The translations under genes were made by a program, and so were the position numbers. The notes under the pieces are model-generated. The model had not been told where the DNA came from. It saw only the letters and a program-made list of their open reading frames with translations, and ran no database searches. A stretch of DNA of 64,000 nt from assembly GCA_963726335.1 (NCBI GenBank), contig CAVSCD010000012.1, forward strand, positions 682,001-746,000. The letters are read 5' to 3'. This DNA comes from CAVSCD01 sp963726335 (GTDB taxonomy: Bacteria > Acidobacteriota > Aminicenantia > Aminicenantales > UBA8522). Shown piece by piece: positions 16,708 through 25,758 of this stretch; position 1 is the stretch's first letter; every line of letters begins with the position of its first letter.

Positions 16708-17261
16708 GACCTGCCCTCCGTAAGATGGGGGAACTTTTCCATCGCCCGCTCCCGGATCTTCTTTCTCGCGAGAGAGAGCCGGACCCTGACCGAGAGGGGC
16801 GAGATGCCCAGCGCTTCGGCCGTCTCGAGTATGCTCATCTCTTCAATATCCCGAAGGAGGAAGACCTCCCTCTCACGGCGGCTGAGCGCGTCCAGGCACT
16901 CCATGAGCTGGGACCGGACTTCGGACCGGTCGTGCTCTTCTTCCGGGCCCTCCGCGGCATTCGCGGCCGCCAACTCCCTGAGCGCCGCGCCGTCCGGCTT
17001 GTTTTTCCACGAGCTCCGCCAGACATTGACCAGGATCTGGAACATCCAGTTCCTGAAGCTCCGGCGGGGATCGTAGGAGCGCAGGTAGCGAAACGCTCGG
17101 AGCAGGGTCTCCTGGGAAAGCTCGCCGGCGTCTTCCCAGTTATGGCAAAGGCGGTAAGCCATGCTCAACAGGGCTTTCCGGTAGGGAGTGACCAGCGGCC
17201 CGAAGGCATCGCTTTCGCCCCGGAGAACACGCTCCACCAAGCCAAACTCCCTCTCCTCCAT
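16704..17261 (-). CDS. ECF-type RNA polymerase sigma factor
   Basis: The 185-residue protein has region 2 (LVTPYRKALLSMAYRLCHNWEDAGELSQETLLRAFRYL, residues ~23-60; helix 2.4 nearby as FRNWMFQILVNVWRS). Region 4 follows (LSRREREVFLLRDIEEMSILETAEALGISPLSVRVRLSLARKKI, residues ~127-170) with a clear helix-turn-helix. Such factors direct RNA polymerase to a dedicated promoter set and are usually held by an adjacent anti-sigma factor, here the overlapping downstream gene. TATACT at 17272-17277 ends only 10 nt before the ATG, so translation may begin close to the transcript's 5' end. It lies 36 nt behind the GH-D-like gene. Confidence 0.9.
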   Translation of the reverse strand: MEEREFGLVERVLRGESDAFGPLVTPYRKALLSMAYRLCHNWEDAGELSQETLLRAFRYLRSYDPRRSFRNWMFQILVNVWRSSWKNKPDGAALRELAAANAAEGPEEEHDRSEVRSQLMECLDALSRREREVFLLRDIEEMSILETAEALGISPLSVRVRLSLARKKIRERAMEKFPHLTEGRS

Positions 17262-17297
17262 TTCACAATAGAGTATATCGAGATATGGGGGAAAATG

Positions 17298-19475
17298 TTA
17301 AGGGGCGATTTCGGGAGCTTCGATGATGAACCAGGTCCGGCCGTGCGGAGCGATCCTGACGGTCAAATAAATCTTATGATCCCGATCGAGATTGTAGGGA
17401 ACTGAGGTTCCGTCCTGTTCGCGGACACGGGCGAGACCATCCAAGCCAGTATAATACAGCGGCACCGCCATCGTCTTTTCCATGACCTGGCCGGTCGGGT
17501 TATGGAAAACCGCCAGTCCCCGCGGGCTTCCCTCCGGATTGACGTGGAGGAACCCGTCGAGATCGCGGCCGTCGGGCCGCCGGAGATGAATGATGTCGGA
17601 GTCCAGAATGGAGCGGTGCCTCTTGTAGAGATCCACCCATTTTTTGACCACCCTTTTTGTCTCCCCCGTGTCATAGAGCCTTGTCCCGCGGTAGCACGCT
17701 TGGACGCCGCTCAGGAAGTTCTGGGCGAGGTGGGCCTCGTAGGCGTCGAGGTGCTCGGCCAGCGGCTCGAGCGTGGCTGCCGCGCCGCCGCCTTGGTACT
17801 CTACGAGCGGAACGAACATCCAGCCCATCGAGGGCGTTTTTTCCCAGGTCCCGTCGAAGATGTTCTGCCGGCCGAGGATGATCTGGCGGTCCCGGGGCAG
17901 CGACCAGTTCGTCTCCCGGTATCCCATGGCGTTTTTGCTGGACCCGCTCAGGAAATACCAGTCCGGAACGTTGAGATAAACGCCCAGGCCGCGGCACCAT
18001 TTGTAGAAATCGGTGATCGTCTTCCACTGCGTCCACTGCGAGTCTTCGAGCCCGCTGTGCCCGGGGTGATCTCGCGAAGCGCAGACGTCGCCCGGATACG
18101 AACCGTCGTGCTCCAGGATATCGAATCCGGTCGCCTCCAGGAACGCCCTGATCTTCCGGAAGTAATCCCGGCCCCAGCGGCTCCCGAGACAGGGCGAATT
18201 GCCGAAGACCGCTCCGCCCGTTTTCCCCGTGCGGGGATTGATGACGTCGTCCTGTTCGCCGATGCTCCGGCTGGCCAAGAGAGAATAACCGCCGATCTCG
18301 ATGCCCTTGGCGTGGGCATATCCGGCCAGCTCCTTGAACTTGGCGAGATTGGCGGGGTCCTCGTTCTCCATGTCGAGACCGCTCCCGAAGCTCAGGATGA
18401 CCATCTCGAACCCCACTTCGGCGCATTGGTCGACGGCGGTTCGCACGACCGCCGGGTCGGTCGAGCGCAGGTGCATGATGATGGGGTTTTCCGTGACCCA
18501 GGGCGCGATCTTCCGGTACATCCGGCGCAGGGACAGTCCCTTGCGTTCCCTGTCGGTGGAATCAAAGACGAGCTCGAATGTCCGGAAGGTTTCGAAGGTT
18601 TCTCCCGGCGCGATGGCGGCCGCCGGGCCGAGGGGCGGCCGGCACTCGAGGAGGCAGGGCGTTTCCCTCCGGTAGCTCACTTGGGTTTCGTACGCCGGGT
18701 CGGGAACCCAGCGCGCAGTTTTGTTTCCCCCGGCGGCCGAGCTCCCCAGGAAAGCGTAATCGCTCTCGACATAGATGTTCGGCAGGGTCCAGGGCCCGGG
18801 ATTTTCGACCGTCGATTCACCCTCGACGGCGGCCAGGACTTCGCTGGCGAAGGATTCCAGGGTGATCGGGCCGGGGCCGCGGTTGTCGACGCTCAGCCAC
18901 TTGGCCAAAAGCGGGAGGCCGTCGTAGATCTCGTAGTGGACGGACACCGCAACACCAGCGACGGCGCCCGCGGGCGGCTCGAATTCCAGGGTGAGGCTCA
19001 AGCCGGCAGGCGGCCACTGGGAGCTGGCCGCCGGGCGCTTTCGCTTCCACTCCATCCGGGGGTCGATCAGTCCGATCCTGACGTCCCTGAACCGGAAGGC
19101 TTCCGGGTCGGCGGCCATCGAGTCCAGCCACTCCGGCAGCAAGTAGGCGTGTTCGGGCTGGCCCGTGAGCCCGCCGACCGCGAAGCTCCGGCCGCCGATC
19201 CCGACCTTCGCCTCCGGCCCGACGGCCCTGAGGATCGATTCGCCGGTCATCAGGTTCCGGAAGTCGACGGTCGCGGCATTCGGAGCGAGCCGGAACACCC
19301 GCTCGATCAGACCGTTGGTGACGGTGATCTCCTGTCTCCGATCGTCCCTTGTGATCCGCGCCTTGAAGGAAGAGGGGTTGATGAGCCAGTCGGCCGGCCG
19401 GGGCGCGGAGAAGCCCGCCCCCCAAAGAACCGAGAGCACGATCAGGCCGAGCGCTTCTCTTCGGGCGCCTTTCAT
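17298..19475 (-). CDS. Secreted alpha-galactosidase-superfamily-like (clan GH-D) protein
   Basis: The 725-residue protein has an N-terminal signal peptide (LGLIVLSVLWGAGFSA). A large beta-supersandwich (~residues 35-315) is typical of GH36/GH31-like enzymes. A TIM-barrel region follows (~330-610) in which VGFEMVILSFGSGLDMEN and FDILEHDGSYPGD place candidate catalytic acids, and a beta C-domain ends the protein. The overall plan is that of clan GH-D, but the classical GH36/GH27 motifs are not clear, so the substrate is unassigned. Its ATG overlaps the stop of the yyaL-like gene. Confidence 0.65.
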   Translation of the reverse strand: MKGARREALGLIVLSVLWGAGFSAPRPADWLINPSSFKARITRDDRRQEITVTNGLIERVFRLAPNAATVDFRNLMTGESILRAVGPEAKVGIGGRSFAVGGLTGQPEHAYLLPEWLDSMAADPEAFRFRDVRIGLIDPRMEWKRKRPAASSQWPPAGLSLTLEFEPPAGAVAGVAVSVHYEIYDGLPLLAKWLSVDNRGPGPITLESFASEVLAAVEGESTVENPGPWTLPNIYVESDYAFLGSSAAGGNKTARWVPDPAYETQVSYRRETPCLLECRPPLGPAAAIAPGETFETFRTFELVFDSTDRERKGLSLRRMYRKIAPWVTENPIIMHLRSTDPAVVRTAVDQCAEVGFEMVILSFGSGLDMENEDPANLAKFKELAGYAHAKGIEIGGYSLLASRSIGEQDDVINPRTGKTGGAVFGNSPCLGSRWGRDYFRKIRAFLEATGFDILEHDGSYPGDVCASRDHPGHSGLEDSQWTQWKTITDFYKWCRGLGVYLNVPDWYFLSGSSKNAMGYRETNWSLPRDRQIILGRQNIFDGTWEKTPSMGWMFVPLVEYQGGGAAATLEPLAEHLDAYEAHLAQNFLSGVQACYRGTRLYDTGETKRVVKKWVDLYKRHRSILDSDIIHLRRPDGRDLDGFLHVNPEGSPRGLAVFHNPTGQVMEKTMAVPLYYTGLDGLARVREQDGTSVPYNLDRDHKIYLTVRIAPHGRTWFIIEAPEIAP

Positions 19476-21580
19476 TCTTCTTCCTCCCCGAGCCGGGATC
19501 GGGAGGCGGGGCTTTTCAGGGCCGCGAGCAATACCCGCGCGTCCGTCGTCGGGCTCTCACATTGAAATCCGGAGCAGACATAAGCTGTTGGCCGGCCGCC
19601 CACCGCGGTCATCGTCCTGGCATAGGGAACGAGCTCGAAGATCGCCGCCGAGCCCGCGTCAGGAGGGCAGATGACAACCGAGTCGCGCGGAAGGAAGCTT
19701 TCCCGGAGCGGTCCGAGCAGCTTCTGGGTATCGGGGTCTTCGGGCGCGCCGATGACGACGATCTCGCGGGAGGGGCCGAGGGCAAAATCCAAGCCGCAGA
19801 GAAACTGGGTGTGCGCCGCCGGAGCAAGGGAAACGCCGGCGGCCGCGGCGTCGGCGATCCTGCCGGCGGCTCTTTCGAGCTCGGGCCGGCCGGTCAGTCG
19901 CCCCAGCCGGAGCAGGTTCTCGAACATCACAGAATTCCCCGAAGGCACGGCTCCGTCTTGGACGTCCTTCCTTCTCAAGGGCAAGTCCCGGCTATCGCGG
20001 TGGGTCAGGAAGAAGCCGCCTCGGTTATCGTCCCAGAAGCCGTCGGTCAGGTCGTCTGTCAGCCGGAGCGCCCAGGCCAGTGGATCCGGATCGCCGCCGG
20101 TTTCATAGACTTCGATCAGCCCTCGGATGAGAAAAGCATAGTCGTCCAGGAAAGCGGCGATCGCCGCCTCCCCGCCGGCATACCTGTGCATCAGCTTTTC
20201 GCCCGGATACAACCGCTCTCGAACAAAGGCAACGGCTTTTCCGGCCGCGGCGGCCAAATCGTCCCGGCCCAGGGCGCGGCCGGCTTTCGCCAAAGCCGCG
20301 ATCATCAATCCATTCCAGTCGGTCAGGATCTTGGTGTCTTTAAAGGGCTTGGGGCGACGCTCGCGGATCGCCAGGAGACGGGTGCGCACGGCGGCGACGC
20401 TTCTTGATAACTCGCCTTCAGAAATCCCCCTCTCCTCGGCCAGAGCCGAGAACGGCGTCGGGAAGCGCAAAACGCCTTGACCCGCGTCGGGCCCAGCCGC
20501 CGCGCCGCGGCCCGTTTCCGGCCGAAGGCCGAAGATCCGGACGGCCAATTCGGCTTCCCCCGGCGCGAGGCTCGACCTGACCTCGGCGGCGTCCCAAAGA
20601 TAGAACCGGCCCTCCTCGCCCTCGCTGTCGGCATCCTCCGAGGTGAAGAACCCTCCTTCCGGCGAAACCAGCTCCCGCAGCACATAGGACGTCGTTTCCT
20701 CGACGGTCCCGCGGAATTCCTCCCGGCCGGTAACCTGGTAAGCTTCGGTGTAGGCCATGGTGAGGAGCGCCTGGTCGTAGAGCATCTTTTCAAAATGGGG
20801 GATCCGCCAGCCCGGGTCGGTCGAGTAGCGATGGAACCCGAACCCCAGCTGGTCGAATAACCCGCCCCGTCTCATCGCCAGCAGCGTTTTTTCGACCATC
20901 TCGACGGCCCGTCTGTTCCCGGTGCGATCGGCATAGCGAAGGAGGAAAAAGAGACGATGGGCCAGCGGGAACTTGGGCGCCCCGCCGAACCCGCCATGAA
21001 CGGGATCAAATTCATTCGAGAGCTGGTCGAAGGCGTCGTCCATGGTCTTCCGTCCGGGGGATTCGGCCGGCGGCGCTTCGGCCGTCTCCCGCAGCGCGGC
21101 CGCTATCCTCTCCGCCGAACCCAGAAGATCCCGGGGCCTGGTTTTCCAGGCTTCGGCGATACGGGTGATCAAGTCTTTGAACCCGCTGAGGCCGAAGCGG
21201 CGCTCTTTGGGGAAATAGGTGCCCGCGAAAAAGGGCTGCCGGTCCGGTGTCATAAAAATCGACAGGGGCCAGCCGCCGCTCCCGGTCAGCATCTGGCAGA
21301 CGGCCATATAGTGGGCGTCGATATCGGGCCTTTCCTCCCGGTCCACCTTGATCGAAATGAAGGCTTCGTTCAGGAGGCGGGCCGTCTCGCCGTCTTCGAA
21401 AGACTCCTTCTCCATCACGTGGCACCAGTGGCAGCTCGAATAGCCGAGGGACAGGAATATCGGCCGGTCCAGCCGCTCGGCCGCACTGAACGCCGCCGCC
21501 CCCCACGGATGCCAATTAACGGGATTATCGGCGTGCTGAAGAAGATAGGGACTCTTCTCCCCGATCAGGCGGTTTGGCAT
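19472..21580 (-). CDS. Thioredoxin-fold plus six-hairpin-glycosidase-fold protein (YyaL/SSP411 family)
   Basis: The 702-residue protein is the bacterial counterpart of spermatogenesis-associated protein 20. The N-terminal thioredoxin-like domain contains PYLLQHADNPVNWHPWG and SCHWCHVMEKESF, with the CxxC at C50/C53. The family's DREERPDIDAHYM and GSGGWPLSIFMTPD follow. Residues ~170-690 form the (alpha/alpha)6-barrel part, including HFEKMLYDQALL and TKILTDWNGLMIAAL. The function is not firmly known. It starts a minus-strand run that continues with the GH-D-like gene. Confidence 0.93.
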   Translation of the reverse strand: MPNRLIGEKSPYLLQHADNPVNWHPWGAAAFSAAERLDRPIFLSLGYSSCHWCHVMEKESFEDGETARLLNEAFISIKVDREERPDIDAHYMAVCQMLTGSGGWPLSIFMTPDRQPFFAGTYFPKERRFGLSGFKDLITRIAEAWKTRPRDLLGSAERIAAALRETAEAPPAESPGRKTMDDAFDQLSNEFDPVHGGFGGAPKFPLAHRLFFLLRYADRTGNRRAVEMVEKTLLAMRRGGLFDQLGFGFHRYSTDPGWRIPHFEKMLYDQALLTMAYTEAYQVTGREEFRGTVEETTSYVLRELVSPEGGFFTSEDADSEGEEGRFYLWDAAEVRSSLAPGEAELAVRIFGLRPETGRGAAAGPDAGQGVLRFPTPFSALAEERGISEGELSRSVAAVRTRLLAIRERRPKPFKDTKILTDWNGLMIAALAKAGRALGRDDLAAAAGKAVAFVRERLYPGEKLMHRYAGGEAAIAAFLDDYAFLIRGLIEVYETGGDPDPLAWALRLTDDLTDGFWDDNRGGFFLTHRDSRDLPLRRKDVQDGAVPSGNSVMFENLLRLGRLTGRPELERAAGRIADAAAAGVSLAPAAHTQFLCGLDFALGPSREIVVIGAPEDPDTQKLLGPLRESFLPRDSVVICPPDAGSAAIFELVPYARTMTAVGGRPTAYVCSGFQCESPTTDARVLLAALKSPASRSRLGEEEE

Positions 21581-21705
21581 GTCTTGTCGTTCAACTCCTG
21601 CCGGCTGGCCTTTAGATTATCGGGAACCGGACTCCGCCGTCAACCCCGCCCGAACCGCCTCACCGCATCTGAGAAAAAAGCCGGGCGCGCCCCGTTTATT
21701 CGGAT

Positions 21706-23100
21706 GTGGGAATACGACTCGCCCAAATCCGGGAGCATCTGGCCAGGCTCCTCGATCTCGCCGGCCGCGAAACCCGGGCGTCGCGCGGTCTGCTTGCGGT
21801 TGGCGACGGTAATGGCGGGACGGCCTTCGAGCAGGCGTGGCCGGCCACGGACAGGTCATTCGAGCTCCGGGCGGCGGGCCTTATCCGGAGGTCGGTCGAG
21901 GAAAAACGCCCGCTGGTCACGACCGCCGCCGACGCCGGGGCCCCGGGGGAGAGCCTGCTCTGCCTGCCGTTCATCGTCCGGCTTCGTCCGGTCGGGGCCG
22001 TTTGCCTCGCCCGCGACAGCGGACCCGCCCCGTTTTCTTCGGAGGACCTCGAGACGTGCCATTTCTTGTGCTGTCCGATGCTCGCCGTCATCAAGGAGCA
22101 CCTTGTCGAACGGCTCTCCCCGGCCGGCCCGGCGCCCGCCGTAACCGACAAGCCGATCGTCGGTGGAAGCGCGGCCTCCGAGGCCATCCGGGCGTTCATC
22201 GCCAAGGTCAAGGACACGTCGGCGCCGGTTTTTATCTACGGTGAGAGCGGCACGGGCAAGGAGCTCATCGCCAGGGCCATCCATGACCGCGGGCAGCGGA
22301 GCCGGGGACCTTTCGTCGCCGTGAATTGCGGGGCCATTCCCGACCATCTCCTGGAGAGCGAGCTCTTCGGCCATGCCCGCGGGGCGTTCACAGGGGCTCT
22401 CCGGGACAAGGCCGGGCTGATTGAGGAGGCCTGCGCCGGCACCTTTTTTCTGGATGAGATCGGCGACCTGTCCCTGCCGCTTCAAGCCAAGCTCCTGCGC
22501 CTGCTCCAGGAAAAGGAGATCCGGAGGATCGGGGAGACGCGCACCCGGCCAGTCGACGCCCGGTTCATCAGCGCCACGAACAAGGACCTCGAACAGGAAA
22601 TCGAACGGGGCCACTTCCGGCTCGACCTCTCCTTCCGCCTGCGCATCCTGACGATCGAGGTCCCGCCGCTCCGGGAGAGGCGGGCGGACTTCCTGCCCAT
22701 CGCCAATCACCTCCTCGACCGTTACTGCCTTGACCTGAACAGGGAGCGGGCCCATATCTCTCCGGAGGCCATGGAGATGATGATGAACTATCCCTGGCCG
22801 GGGAATGTGCGCGAGCTCCAGAACGAGCTCCAGAGATGCCTGGTCCTCGCCGGCGGGGAGAGCGTGATCAGGAAGGAGCACCTCTCGGCCCGTCTCAACC
22901 CGAAGGGGGAGACTTCGTCGCCGGCTCTTTACAGCTATTTCGCCGCCAAGTCCGAGTTCGAACGGCGGTTCCTGAGCCAAGCCCTCGAACGTTTCGGCGG
23001 CAACAAGGCTCGGACGGCCGCCGGGGTGGGATTGACGCGCCAGGGCCTTTTCAAGTTGCTGAAAAAGCATCATTATTATGATACATTGAGGGGGCCATGA
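21706..23100 (+). CDS. Sigma-54-dependent transcriptional activator with GAF-like sensor domain
   Basis: This 464-residue bacterial enhancer-binding protein has a GAF-like N-domain (~residues 1-145), an AAA+ domain and a Fis-type helix-turn-helix (FGGNKARTAAGVGLTRQGLFKLL, ~435-460). The AAA+ domain has Walker A GESGTGKE near 178, GAFTGA near 224 (sigma-54 contact), Walker B GTFFLDEIGD near 244 and the arginine-finger region after 290. It activates sigma-54 holoenzyme at promoters sensed through the GAF domain. The GTG at 21706 lacks a strong ribosome-binding site, so the exact start is uncertain. The stop overlaps the following small gene by 4 nt. Confidence 0.9.
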   Translation: MGIRLAQIREHLARLLDLAGRETRASRGLLAVGDGNGGTAFEQAWPATDRSFELRAAGLIRRSVEEKRPLVTTAADAGAPGESLLCLPFIVRLRPVGAVCLARDSGPAPFSSEDLETCHFLCCPMLAVIKEHLVERLSPAGPAPAVTDKPIVGGSAASEAIRAFIAKVKDTSAPVFIYGESGTGKELIARAIHDRGQRSRGPFVAVNCGAIPDHLLESELFGHARGAFTGALRDKAGLIEEACAGTFFLDEIGDLSLPLQAKLLRLLQEKEIRRIGETRTRPVDARFISATNKDLEQEIERGHFRLDLSFRLRILTIEVPPLRERRADFLPIANHLLDRYCLDLNRERAHISPEAMEMMMNYPWPGNVRELQNELQRCLVLAGGESVIRKEHLSARLNPKGETSSPALYSYFAAKSEFERRFLSQALERFGGNKARTAAGVGLTRQGLFKLLKKHHYYDTLRGP

Positions 23101-23372
23101 GCGAAGAAAAGAAGACAGGGGTGTTTGAGATCGTCTGCCCTTGTTGCCAGTCGGTGCTCTGGGTGGACGCGGTCAACCGCCAGGTGGTCAAGACCGAAAA
23201 GCACGCGGCCAAGAAGAAGGGCACGCTCGACGAACTCCTGGAAAAGGAAATAAAGAGAAAAGAGGGGTTCGACGGGAAGTTCGAGGCCACCGCGGAGCTC
23301 GAGAGGCAGAAAAAGGAAAAGGCCAGGGAGGCCTTCGAGAAGGCGATGGGCAAATCCGGCGAGGACGATTGA
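23097..23372 (+). CDS. Small CPCC-motif protein of unknown function
   Basis: The 91-residue protein begins with VFEIVCPCCQSVLWVDAVNRQVV, a treble-clef-like or rubredoxin-knuckle-like strand with one CPCC pair at about residues 15-18. The rest is a highly charged helix rich in Lys and Glu (residues 35-88). One CxxC pair alone cannot complete a zinc site, so dimerisation or another ligand would be required. The start overlaps the stop of the sigma-54 activator, so the two are made together. I do not recognise a named family. Short length and strong coding composition support it as a real gene. Confidence 0.75.
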   Translation: MSEEKKTGVFEIVCPCCQSVLWVDAVNRQVVKTEKHAAKKKGTLDELLEKEIKRKEGFDGKFEATAELERQKKEKAREAFEKAMGKSGEDD

Positions 23373-23376
23373 CCGG

Positions 23377-24783
23377 CTAAGATCCCGCCAGGGTTTCATC
23401 GTCCCTGATTTTGGGGGCCATTTTGAATCCCGTGTACCCGAAAAGCGCCAGGATGAAAACGGCGGCCCAGTTGGCTACCGCCCAGGGCGCGTAGCTCGTC
23501 ACCGGCACACCGAGCGACCCCGCGACGTAAACCCCGGCCATGCTCCAGGGGACAAGCGGCACGATGATGCCGCCGCACTCGTCGACGATCCGCGAGAGGT
23601 TCTTGGCGGCGAGGCTTTTCGCTTTATACACCGGCCCGAGAAGCTCCGCCGGGAGGATGACCGCGAGATATGAGCTGCCGGTGACGGCGGCGGTCACGAG
23701 GCAGGAGCCGATCGTGACCGAGACCAGGCTTCCTGTCCGCCGGGCGACCGTCATCACCTTTTCCAGGATCACGGCGAGCAGGCCCGTCTTCTGCATGATG
23801 CCCCCGAAGCTGAAGGCGGTGATCGCCACGAGCTGCGTCTCCATCATGCTCATCAGCCCGCCGCGGGCGAGCAGCCGGTCGACGGCCTCGACGCCGGTCC
23901 GCGCCGGATAGCCCGTGTTCATGGCCGCGGCGATCCGGACGACGGACTCGCCCTGGAAGATGACGGCCAAGGCCGCGGCCGCGAGCGAGGACAGCAGCAT
24001 TCCCGGGATCGTCGGCTTCTTGGCGAAAGCGAGAGTGAAGATGATGAGAGGCGGCAGGAGGAGCACGATGTGGAAGCGGAAGCTCTTCTCGAGCGTCTCC
24101 AGGATGAGGGACATGGTTTCGGACGAGACGGTCCGGCCCTCGTACTTCAGGCCGACCACGAAATAGACGCCCAGGCTCAGCAGCCAGCCGGGTACGGCCG
24201 ACCACATCATGTGCTTGATGTGGTCGAACAGGTTGGCGCCCGCCGAGACCGCCGCCAGATTGGGAATGTCGGAGAACGGGGACATCTTGTCGCCGAAATA
24301 GGCGCCGGCCACGACGGCGCCCGCGGCCAGCCCAAGCGGCATTCCCAGCCCGGTCGCGATGCCGATGAAAGCGACGCCCACCGTGCCGATCGTTCCCCAG
24401 GAGGTCCCGGTCGCCAGGGCGGTGACGCTCGAGACCAGGCACGCCGTGACGAGAAAAAACCTGGGCGAGATGGCTTTGAGGCCGTAGTAGATGATCATGG
24501 GTATGGTGCCGCTGGCCATCCAGGTCCCGATCAGGACGCCGACCGTCAGCATGATGAGGATGGCGGGCATCGCCTTCTGGATGCTGTCGACGATACCCCT
24601 CTGCATGTCCTCCCAGCGGAACTTCAGGAGAACGCCCAGGCAGCCTGTGAGAAAAGCGGCGGCGATAAGAAGGACCTGCGGGCGGATCTTGTAGATCCCA
24701 TAGCCGACGCCCAGGAGGAGCGCCATGGTTAGGAGCGGGATCAGGGCGATCCCAAACGCGGGCGTCCGGCGCTCGCCGGCCAT
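23377..24783 (-). CDS. Na+/H+ antiporter, NhaC family
   Basis: The 468-residue polytopic membrane protein has about 11-12 helices. NhaC-type motifs are ALATGTSWGTIGTVGVAF (residues ~127-144), GAYFGDKMSPFSDIPN (~165-180) and the C-terminal repeat NLSRIVDECGGIIVPLVPWSMAGVYVA, split around residue 400. Relatives exchange Na+ for H+, and some exchange malate/lactate or amino acids. It is convergent with the small CPCC gene, 4 nt away. Its upstream side (24784-24960) shows only a short GTG-initiated reading of about 23 residues that looks like a gene remnant. Confidence 0.88.
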   Translation of the reverse strand: MAGERRTPAFGIALIPLLTMALLLGVGYGIYKIRPQVLLIAAAFLTGCLGVLLKFRWEDMQRGIVDSIQKAMPAILIMLTVGVLIGTWMASGTIPMIIYYGLKAISPRFFLVTACLVSSVTALATGTSWGTIGTVGVAFIGIATGLGMPLGLAAGAVVAGAYFGDKMSPFSDIPNLAAVSAGANLFDHIKHMMWSAVPGWLLSLGVYFVVGLKYEGRTVSSETMSLILETLEKSFRFHIVLLLPPLIIFTLAFAKKPTIPGMLLSSLAAAALAVIFQGESVVRIAAAMNTGYPARTGVEAVDRLLARGGLMSMMETQLVAITAFSFGGIMQKTGLLAVILEKVMTVARRTGSLVSVTIGSCLVTAAVTGSSYLAVILPAELLGPVYKAKSLAAKNLSRIVDECGGIIVPLVPWSMAGVYVAGSLGVPVTSYAPWAVANWAAVFILALFGYTGFKMAPKIRDDETLAGS

Positions 24784-24960
24784 CTTCGACTAGCGCCCGC
24801 CCGCCACCGGGACGTCCCGGATCCCCAGCGGCTCCGGCGCCTGAATAAATCCGTTTCTTGTGATCGCGGCCACGGCGTCCTCCCCGGAGTCCCGGCCCCG
24901 GTCGCCGCGGGGCCCACCCCGTCCGTTGTCGGGCCCAACTTATCATGGAGGGCCGGCCTT

Positions 24961-24987
24961 TTGCAATTTCCCGTGTTTTGATAAAAT
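24961..24987 (+). promoter_or_regulatory. Weak sigma-70-like promoter before the acyltransferase gene
   Basis: TTGCAA (24961-24966) and TAAAAT (24982-24987, 5/6) are separated by a short 15-nt spacer. The start codon lies 13 nt after the -10 box with no Shine-Dalgarno sequence, so the transcript would have almost no leader. Confidence 0.35.
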
Positions 24988-24999
24988 TAAATAAACGCC

Positions 25000-25758
25000 A
25001 TGGCCACTTTTGAAGAGGAGCTTCAGAGAATCCAGCCCGCGCTCCAGCGGTGGCTCTCGATTCTGCTCCTGGGGAAGAAGATCGAAGTCCGCGGCGCCGG
25101 CCATTTCGTCCGCGAAGGCCCGAACATCATCGTGGGCAACCACTGCGGGGCCTTCAAGGATGTCGCTGTGGTTATCAGGTCGGTCCCCAGGCCGGTTTTT
25201 TTCACCGCCAACAAGCAGCTGTTCACCCGGGATGAGTTCAATGCCCTGATCCAGAAACATTTGGCGCGCCACCTCGGCGGCTTCGGGCTGGCCCTGAACT
25301 CCGTGCTGAGGCCGGTCAAGTCGGCTTTGGTCCGCTTCGTTTCGACGAACATTGGCAAGGTCGGCTCGATCCCCGTCAATTTGGCCGCGGGCCGGGAAGG
25401 CACCCGCCTGCAGATCAGGCGTTACTTGGAAGCCGAGAGGGCCGTCATCGCCCTCCAGGGAAGGGGCCGTGTCATACCCTCGGATCCCCATCCGTACATC
25501 AGCCGCTTCCTGCGGGGAACTCCGGCGATCGTGTATACCCTCTACAGCGAGGCCGGACTTTCCGTGCCCGTCACGCCCGTGGCGATCTTCGGTTCCCATA
25601 AGCCCTGGCTCGTCCCGGGAAGCATCAGATTGAACGTCGGCGAGCCGATGTACGTGGGGGAATTCGGCGGGGGCCCGGCTGGCGATGTCGTGGAGAAATT
25701 CCGGAGCGCCCTTGAGGTGAGGGTCAAGGCCCTGTTCCTTGATCTGCTGAAAGATTAG
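25000..25758 (+). CDS. PlsC-like 1-acylglycerol-3-phosphate acyltransferase family protein
   Basis: The 252-residue protein has the PlsC order of blocks. The catalytic block is IIVGNHCGAFKDVAV (residues ~44-58), followed by FFTANKQLF, a glycine-rich ALQGRGRVIPSDPH segment near 150 and PVTPVAIFG near 190. Family members acylate lysophosphatidic acid at the membrane. The catalytic histidine and aspartate are separated by five residues (H-C-G-A-F-K-D) instead of the usual four, which is unusual. The start has no ribosome-binding site. The stop overlaps the convergent aminopeptidase gene by 4 nt. Confidence 0.78.
   Translation: MATFEEELQRIQPALQRWLSILLLGKKIEVRGAGHFVREGPNIIVGNHCGAFKDVAVVIRSVPRPVFFTANKQLFTRDEFNALIQKHLARHLGGFGLALNSVLRPVKSALVRFVSTNIGKVGSIPVNLAAGREGTRLQIRRYLEAERAVIALQGRGRVIPSDPHPYISRFLRGTPAIVYTLYSEAGLSVPVTPVAIFGSHKPWLVPGSIRLNVGEPMYVGEFGGGPAGDVVEKFRSALEVRVKALFLDLLKD

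Noticed and set aside
24784..24960. Short coding remnant upstream of nhaC (reads AITRNGFIQAPEPLGIRD)
   Set aside because: Only about 23 codons follow a possible GTG and stops lie just upstream; composition is coding-like but no family is recognised, so it is not listed as a gene.
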